Below are positions 57,029 through 64,000 of a stretch of 64,000 nt of DNA, piece after piece. The stretch covers positions 35,573,175-35,637,174 of the forward strand of contig CM055269.1 in the NCBI GenBank assembly GCA_029237695.1, in the 5' to 3' direction. Source of the stretch: Conchocele bisecta (taxonomy: Eukaryota > Mollusca > Bivalvia > Lucinida > Thyasiridae). Under the pieces are notes generated by a model that saw only the letters and a program-made list of their open reading frames with translations, was not told the origin of the DNA and did no database searches. Positions within the stretch are counted from its first letter, which is position 1; the number at the start of each line of letters is the position of its first letter. The translations under genes were made by a program, and so were the position numbers.

Positions 57029-58815
57029 GCCTATTATATCATGATCATGACTGTGAGAACAATCAGTCGGTTTTGTCCACACTGATTTCTGTTGCTCTGT
57101 CCTTCTGCAGCCCGCTTTGTTTTCTTTCTATATGCATGCCCACTTTCAGGATTCTGTAACAGAATGTGTGAAATTAAAGGTACAGGTTGAAGTAACGGAC
57201 CGAGGTCTATAAATACATTAAATATGCCTAAAAACATCCATAAATGAAAAATAAATAAGCTAAAATTAATGTTTTACTCCCTCTATATACATATACATAG
57301 TGGGAGTAAATTCTTTAGCTTATTTTTTTTTTCATTTATGGATGCTTTTAGGCACATTTTTATGTATTTATAGATCTCAGTCCGTTACTTCAACCTGTGA
57401 TTAAAGGTAGGTAAAAAACATCTTTACGGACATTAAGCTGGTACCTAATTATGTAGCTATTCCACATGTTTTTAACATCGAAATATCCGTTTTTACACAG
57501 TATTAACTAATACTTGAACCTCTTGTCGGTAGTGATGATCACCAGTGTCTGTACATGAGAAGAAATGGTGATTACTGTCTGTTTCACGAAAGCTGCCCAA
57601 ATTTTTCGGCCATATAAACAATTCAAAAACCATATTTGTTTCGATAATATTAAATTAAAGGAAAATTTAAAAATAAGCCTTCTTTTTATTTCGTGAAATT
57701 CGGTCAAATATTGATTTTATTGCGAAAAATTGATTTGTCTATGGGAATTTAACATGGGGGAAAAAGTGTTAAGGAAGTGTGGGAGGAGTAAATAAAAATA
57801 AAAAAAATTTGGAAATCGACTCCGAAACCTGACTAGATAGCTTGTCCGCCCCTACATTTCGACTGGGGGGCAAATGTCCTAGCTGCCATTTCAACTGGGG
57901 GGCAAATGTCCGCCCCTACATTTCGACTGGGGGGCAATTGTCCACCCTGCCATTTTTGGACTGGGGGGCAAATGTCCGGGGGGCAAATGTCCTACATTCG
58001 CCTATTATATCATGATCATGACTGTGAGAACAATCAGTCGGTTTTGTCCACACTGATTTCTGTTGCTCTGTCCTTCTGCAGCCCGCTTTGTTTTCTTTCT
58101 ATATGCATGCCCACTTTCAGGATTCTGTAACAGAATGTGTGAAATTAAAGGTACAGGTTGAAGTAACGGACCGAGGTCTATAAATACATTAAATATGCCT
58201 AAAAACATCCATAAATGAAAAATAAATAAGCTAAAATTAATGTTTTACTCCCTCTATACATATACATAGTGGGAGTAAATTCTTTAGCTTATTTTTTTTT
58301 TTTTTCATTTATGGATGCTTTTAGGCACATTTTTATGTATTTATAGATCTCAGTCCGTTACTTCAACCTGTGATTAAAGGTAGGTAAAAAACATCTTTAC
58401 GGACATTAAGCTGGTACCTAATTATGTAGCTATTCCACATGTTTTTAACATCGAAATATCCGTTTTTTGACACAGTATTAACTAATACTTGAACCTCTTG
58501 TCGGTAGTGATGATCACCAGTGTCTGTACATGAGAAGAAATGGTGATTACTGTCTGTTTCACGAAAGCTGCCCAAATTTTTCGGCCATATAAACAATTCA
58601 AAAACCATATTTGTTTCGATAATATTAAATTAAAGGAAAATTTAAAAATAAGCCTTCTTTTTATTTCGTGAAATTCGGTCAAATATTGATTTTATTGCGA
58701 AAAATTGATTTGTCTATGGGAATTTAACATGGGGGAAAAAGTGTTAAGGAAGTGTGGGAGGAGTAAATAAAAATAAAAAAAATTTGGAAATCGACTCCGA
58801 AACCTGACTAGATAG
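56872..58815. repeat. Tandem duplication of about 973 bp
   Basis: 56872-57840 and 57845-58815 are nearly identical, offset by 971-975 bp. Each contains part of the MULE terminal array, one GCCTATTAT copy, a foldback MITE (57175-57410 and 58147-58385, ends TAAAGGTACAGGTTGAAG) and the left part of the TACTGTCTG MITE. The differences are a few indels in homopolymers. Confidence 0.9.
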
Positions 58816-59118
58816 CTTGGATATGATCTAACTAAGAAAACAAAAGTTAAATTTTAAAAATCGGTCCAGTATTTCTGAAATTCTAAAAAATTTCCCCATG
58901 TTAAATCCCCAGACATCTTCCCTCCGTGAAGATGTCTATGGGGATTTAACATGGGGACATTTTGTTTTCGCAATAAAATCAATATTTGACCAAATTTCAC
59001 GAAATAAAAAGAAGGCTCATTCTTAAATTTTCCTTTAATTTAATATTATCGAAAAAAATATGGTTTTTGAATTGTTTATATGGCCGTAAAATTTGGGCAG
59101 CTTTCGTGAAACAGACTA
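58548..59118. mobile_element. Foldback MITE, TACTGTCTGTTTCACG family, full copy
   Basis: 571 bp with the same arms as 5463-6046. The second copy of the duplication is complete, while the first copy stops at its middle (57843). Confidence 0.85.
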
Positions 59119-59149
59119 TAGTTTTAATTGTCAAGCCCGCTTGCGGAAA

Positions 59150-60650
59150 GCGAGACATAGTGATCACAATGACGTCCGGGTGTCCGTGCGTGCGTGCGTG
59201 CGTCCGTTCCGTTTGTCCGTCCAAAATCTGAGTTAAAGTTTTTAAATACCTTATATCTCTGCAGTCCTAAGTCACATTGACTTGAAACTTCATATGCTTA
59301 TTAGTTATGATCCATATATTCATGCTGTATCCCACTCATGCGGCCCCTGTGTCCAAGGTCAAATGACTTAGAAGTTTGCTTTCCGAAATCTGCGTTGAAG
59401 TTTTTAAATACCTTATATCTGTGCAGTCCTAAGTCACATTGACTTGAAACTTCATATGCTTATTATTCACGATCCATATATTCGTGCTGTATCCCACTCA
59501 TGCGGCCCCTGTGCCCAAGGTCAAGGTCAAATGACTTAGAAGTTTGCGTTCCGAAATTTGCGTTAAAGTTTTTAAATACCTTATATCTCTGTAGTCCTAA
59601 GTCACATTGACTTGAAACTTCATATACTTATTAGTCAACATCCATATATTCATGCTGTATCTCACTCATGCAGCCCATGCGCCCAAGGTCAATGTCAAAT
59701 GACTTAGAAGTTTGTGTTCCGAAATCTGCGTTAAAGTTTGTAAATACCTTATATCTCTGCAGTCCTAAGTCACATTGACTTGAAACTTCATATGCTTATT
59801 AGTTATGATCCATATATTCATGCTGTATCCCACTAATGCGGCCCCTGTGTCCAAGGTCAAGGTCAAATGACTTAGAAGTTTGCGTTCCGAATCTGCGTTA
59901 AAGTTTTTAAATACCTTATATCTGTGCAGTCCTAAGTCACATTGACTTGAAACTTCATATGCTTATTAGTCATGATCCATATATTCGTGCTGTATCCCAC
60001 TCATGCGGCCCCTGTGCCCATGGTCAATGACTTAGAAGTTTGCGTTCCGAATCTGCGTTAAAGTTTTTAAATACCTTATATCTCTGTAGTCCTATGTCAC
60101 ATTGACTTGAAACTTCATATACTTTTTAGTCAACATCCATATATTCATGCTGTATCTCACTCATGCGGCCCATGCGCCCAAGGTCAATGTCAAATGACTT
60201 AGAAGTTTGTGTTCCGAAATCTGCGTTAAAGTTTGTAAATACCTTATATCTCTGTAGTCCTAAGTCACATTGACTTGAAACTTCATATACTTTTCAGTCA
60301 ACATCCATATATTCATGCTGTATCTCACTCATGCGGCCCCTGCGCCCAAGGTCAATGCCAAATGACTTAGAATTTTGCGTTCCGAAATCTGCGTTAAAGT
60401 TTTTAAATACCTTATATCTCTGCAGTCCTAAGTCACATTGACTTGAAACTTCATATGCTTATTAGTCATCATCCATATATTCATTCTGTGTCCCACTCAT
60501 GCAGCCCCTGTGCCCCTATGTCAAGGGCAAATGACTTAGAAGTTTGTGTTAAAGTTTCTGTCAAAATTTGCGTTAACGTTTTCACATACCTACTATCTCT
60601 GTAACCGTTAGTCAGATTTGCTTGAAACTTTGTATGCTTATTCGGCATCA
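59150..60650. repeat. About 168-bp satellite, eight or so copies
   Basis: The unit contains GTTCCGAAATCTGCGTTAAAG, CCTAAGTCACATTGACTTGA and AAGGTCAATGTCAAATGACT. Unit starts fall about every 160-172 bp. No open frame crosses more than one unit. Confidence 0.92.
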
Positions 60651-61104
60651 AACTTCAAATAAATACACTCTGGGACCATCCATCGAATGCCTCGGCGGGC
60701 TCGACATGCGGGCCGCGGCCATCTCGTTATTTAAATAAATAATGTTTATAAACGTAATTACGACTGCTGTTAATATCTTATAAAGTATATTTATTCATAG
60801 ACATAGAATATTCTATGTCTATGATTTATTGTACACCAGAAAATGCATTGTACGAATAAATATTGATTTTTTTTAATATTTTGAGAAAACGCGGTTATCT
60901 CCCCTGATCTCAAAATTATTAAAATCTGTCGTTCAAATAAGGCAAAATAATGCCAATAAGTGTACCAGGTAATGCAAATTAATTTCTGTTTGTGTATATT
61001 AATGTCATATGATGGTTGAAACAATAAACTATTTTATCCCGTCAACACAGTGGTATGTGCCATGAAACTGTGTTGACGGGATAAAAACAATATGGGCACT
61101 GATC
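60651..61104. other. Intergenic with two hairpins
   Basis: Hairpins at 60798-60825 (AGACATAGAATATTCTATGTCT) and 61034-61084 (TATCCCGTCAACACAGT...). No gene. Confidence 0.6.
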
Positions 61105-61105
61105 A

Positions 61106-61345
61106 GGGGCCCGTTTCACTAAACATTGTACGACTAAAATGTTCGTAAGTGCAACATTATGATAGTCTGTAAATATTACATTAACAATGACTTCTTGTAA
61201 ACAATTGGATTTACATTTATTGAGCATAGGCTGCATATGTAGCCTATGCTCAATAAATGTAAATCCATCTATTGAAATTTCCAGACGATCCTAAATTTGC
61301 ACTTACGAACATTTTAGTCGTACGAAGTTTAGTGAAACGTGCCCC
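61106..61345. mobile_element. Foldback MITE, GGGGCCCGTTTCACTAAAC family
   Basis: 240 bp with inverted ends and an inner palindrome (GGATTTACATTTATTGAGCA...). The ends GGGGCCCGTTTCAC match a motif common in animal MITEs. Confidence 0.8.
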
Positions 61346-61394
61346 AGGTATGCATTATAAAACATTCAGCATTGCAAAATATTTCAGCATATGC

Positions 61395-61475
61395 AGCAGG
61401 TTAAATGCAGGATCGAACCTGTTGGCCCGGCATTAAATGACCTTAGCTGTTGATAGGCCGTTAACCACCAATACA
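61395..61475 (+). repeat. SINE tail
   Basis: AAATGACCTTAGCTGTTGAT followed by AGGCCGTTAACCACC, the same tail as at 54214-54262. Confidence 0.7.
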
Positions 61476-61611
61476 TCAATGCAGCATATCGACTTGGTTC
61501 AGGCTGGCTGAATGTGCATTTATGTTAAGATATGTAATGCATTTATAGACCTTGGTACGTTACTTCAACCTGTGGTTCTGTGTGCCCGGTTCTACTGTAG
61601 AACCTTGTTAA

Positions 61612-61697
61612 ATCTTTGTTGCGAACGGTAACTCTTGTAATCTACTCCCGTACTGGACGGTACGGGAATAGATTGCAAGAGTTACCGTTCGCAACTA
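61612..61697. repeat. Palindrome, about 86 bp
   Basis: GTTGCGAACGGTAACTCTTG and its inverse surround CCGTACTGGACGGTACGG. Confidence 0.8.
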
Positions 61698-61837
61698 GTT
61701 AAATCTTACACCCGGAGACTTCTCTTATCATGCTTATGACTACTCCGCATACATAATTAGGCACTGAGGTTTTCTTAGTGTACAATTCAAGTTTTAGATT
61801 CATTGGGGTTTATGTAAACTCGACAGCAATATGATAT

Positions 61838-62336
61838 GCTGACAGCTTATACATAGAGGTTGTACCGTACACACTTGTACTGCACTCCGCGCCATCATAA
61901 GATGTTAAAAGAAATGCACCAGTTACCAGACGAGATGCCACTCGGCTCTACTTGGATATATCGCATAAAGGAATGTTGTATATAGTAATCGGTATACATT
62001 TATTCCGCCGGTTACTAGACGAAAATGTGTTTGGGCGGTCAGGAATTCGTCAGGAATCCGGCGCCTATTTCGATGTGAAACATTATGCGGACAGCTTATA
62101 CATAGAGGTTGTACCGTACACACTTGTACTGCACTCCGCGCCATCATAAGATGTTAAAAAAAATGCACCAGTTACCAGACGAGATGCCACTCGGCTCTAC
62201 TTGGATATATCGCATAAAGGAATGTTGTATATAGTAATCGGTATACATTTATTCCGCCGGTTACTAGACGAAAATGTGTTTGGGCGGTCAGGAATTCGTC
62301 AGGAATCCGGCGCCTATTTCGATGTGAAACATTATG
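61838..62336. repeat. Direct duplication, two copies of 249 bp
   Basis: The unit from GACAGCTTATACATAGAGGT to GATGTGAAACATTATGCG occurs twice with very few differences, just before the minisatellite. Confidence 0.9.
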
Positions 62337-64000
62337 CGCAGGCGACACGAGTTCAGCACCAGTGATACATGCACGAGGACAATGAGACAACGCTGGCGAC
62401 GAGTGCAGCATCGGTGATACTTACACAAGGACAATGAGACAACGCCGGCGACGAGTGCAGCACCGGTGATACTTACACAAGGACAATGAGACAACGCCGG
62501 CGACGAGTGCAGCACCTGTGATACTTACACAAGCATGACAACGCCGGGGAGTGCGCTGTATACTACACAAGGACAATGAGACAACGCCGGCGACGAGTAC
62601 AGCACCGGTGATGCTTACACAAGGACAATGAGACAACGCCGGTGACGAGTACAGCACCGGTGATGCTTATACAAGGACAATGAGATAACGCCGGCGACGA
62701 GTGCAGCACCGGTGATACTTACACAAGGAAAATGAGACAACATCGGCGACGAGTGCAGCACCGGTGGTACTTACACAAAGACAATGAGATAACGCCGGCG
62801 ACGAGTGCAGCATCGGTGATGCTTACAGAAGGAAAATGAGACAACGCCGGCGACGAGCACAGCACCGGTGATACTTACACAAGGACAATGAGATAATGCC
62901 GGCGACTAGTGCAGCACCGGTGACGCTTACACAAGGACAATGAGACAACGCCGGCGACGAGTAAAGCACCGGTGATGCTTACACAAGGACAATGAAATAA
63001 CGCCGGCGACGAGTGCAGCACCGGTGATACTTACACAAGGATAATGAGACAACGCCGGCGACGAGTGACCAGTGATACTTACACAAGGACAATGAGACAA
63101 CGCCGGCGAGGAGTGCAGCACAGGTGACACTTACACACGGACAATGAGACAAAGACGGCGAGCAGTGCAACACCGATGATACTTACGCTAGGAAAATGAG
63201 ACAACGCCGGCGACGAGTACATCACCGGTGATGTTTACACAAGGACAATGAGACAACGACGGCGACGAGTGCAGCACCGGTGATACTTACGCTAGGAAAA
63301 TGAGACAACGCCGGCGACGAGTACAGCACCGGTGATGCTTACACAAGGACAATGAGACAACGCCGGCGACGATTACAGCACCGGTGATGCTTACACAAGG
63401 ACAATGAGATAACGCCGGCGACGAGTGCAGCACCGGTGATGCTTACACAAGGAAAATGAGACAACGCCGGCGACGAGTGCCGCACCGGTGATACTTACAC
63501 AAGGACAATGAGACAACGACGGCGACGAGCGCAGCACCGGTGCTACTTACACAAGGACAATCAGACAACGCCGGCGACGAGTGAAGCACCGGTGATACTT
63601 ACACAATGACAATGAGACAACGCCGGCGACGAGTGCAGCACCGGTGATACTTACACAAGGACAATCAGACAACGCCGGCGACGAGTGAAGCACCGGTGAT
63701 ACTTACACAATGGCAATGAGACAATGCCGGCGACGATTGCAACACCGGTGATACTTACACAAGGGCAATGAGACAATGCCGGCGACGATTACAGCACCGG
63801 TGATGCTTACACAAGGACAATGAGACAATTCCGGCGACGATTGCAGCACCGGTGATACTTACACAAGGACAATCAGACAACGCCGACGACGAGTGAAGCA
63901 CCGGTGATACTTACACAAGGGCAATGAGACAATGCCGGCGACGATTGCAGCACCGGTGATACTTACACAAGGGCAATGAGACAATGCCGGCGACGATTGC
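62337..64000. repeat. 52-bp minisatellite, about 32 copies, runs off the window
   Basis: The unit is about 52 bp, containing GGCGACGAGTGCAGCACCGG, TGATACTTACACAAGGACAA and TGAGACAACGCC. Variants recur in higher order (GTGATACTTAC and GTGATGCTTAC alternate). Minus-strand open frames (VSLSLCKYHRC...) are repeat translation. Confidence 0.95.

Noticed and set aside
62337..64000. CRISPR-like array of regular repeats
   Set aside because: Repeats are contiguous 52-bp units with no unique spacers and occur in an animal genome; this is a minisatellite.

Overview
The window looks like nuclear DNA of an invertebrate animal, probably a bivalve mollusc. It has spliced metazoan genes (DDHD1 and two SMIM12 copies), many AT-rich foldback elements, SINE tails of the kind common in bivalves, and several decayed transposons. 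There is no sign of bacterial gene organisation. The mollusc assignment is inferred from repeat style and is not proven.

Layout. The minus strand of 1-27040 carries the 5' part of DDHD1 (phosphatidic-acid-preferring phospholipase A1): exon 1 at 26593-27040, exon 2 at 4766-4924 and the start of exon 3 at 1-82. Intron 1 (21.7 kb) holds a 19.3-kb Polinton/Maverick element (6327-25624). The element has about 250-bp terminal inverted repeats and a 5-bp direct repeat (ACATA) at both edges. Almost the whole virus-like gene set can be read, but most genes carry several frameshifts or stops. From left to right these are an unknown duplicated gene, a membrane protein split by a 1365-bp transposon, a coiled-coil fibre-like protein, a penton-like minor capsid candidate, a tail-anchored conserved protein, a coiled-coil membrane protein, the major capsid protein, a packaging ATPase, four or so small conserved proteins, a retrovirus-like integrase, a protein-primed family B DNA polymerase, a small ORF and a broken zinc-finger gene. 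No capsid protease was found. Divergent gene pairs and shared AT-rich leaders suggest common promoters. The element is a fossil of a complete replication (PolB), integration (INT) and virion (capsid, ATPase, fibre) module.

From 27 kb to 32 kb there are microsatellites and a LINE RNase-H remnant. At 32478-38259 lies a second large element with about 200-bp inverted repeats. It encodes a broken protein with a PIN/XPG-like nuclease region and a C-terminal eight-cysteine motif, and resembles the Academ class of DNA transposons; a roughly 1.3-kb pentanucleotide satellite interrupts it. 39.5-43.5 kb is a CR1/L2-like LINE on the minus strand with a 2A-like peptide, a PHD finger, an endonuclease and a reverse transcriptase. 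At 45.6-46.5 kb two tandem SMIM12 genes are intact, which argues that the frameshifts elsewhere are decay and not general sequencing error.

44-54 kb is rich in foldback elements (MITEs), SINEs and a nested pogo-like element. 54566-57028 is a Mutator-like (MULE) element with FLYWCH and MULE domains, minisatellite-built terminal repeats and a 9-bp target duplication; its right end is part of a roughly 973-bp tandem duplication. The last 5 kb is satellite: a 168-bp repeat (59.2-60.65 kb), a 249-bp duplication, and a 52-bp minisatellite that runs off the window end.
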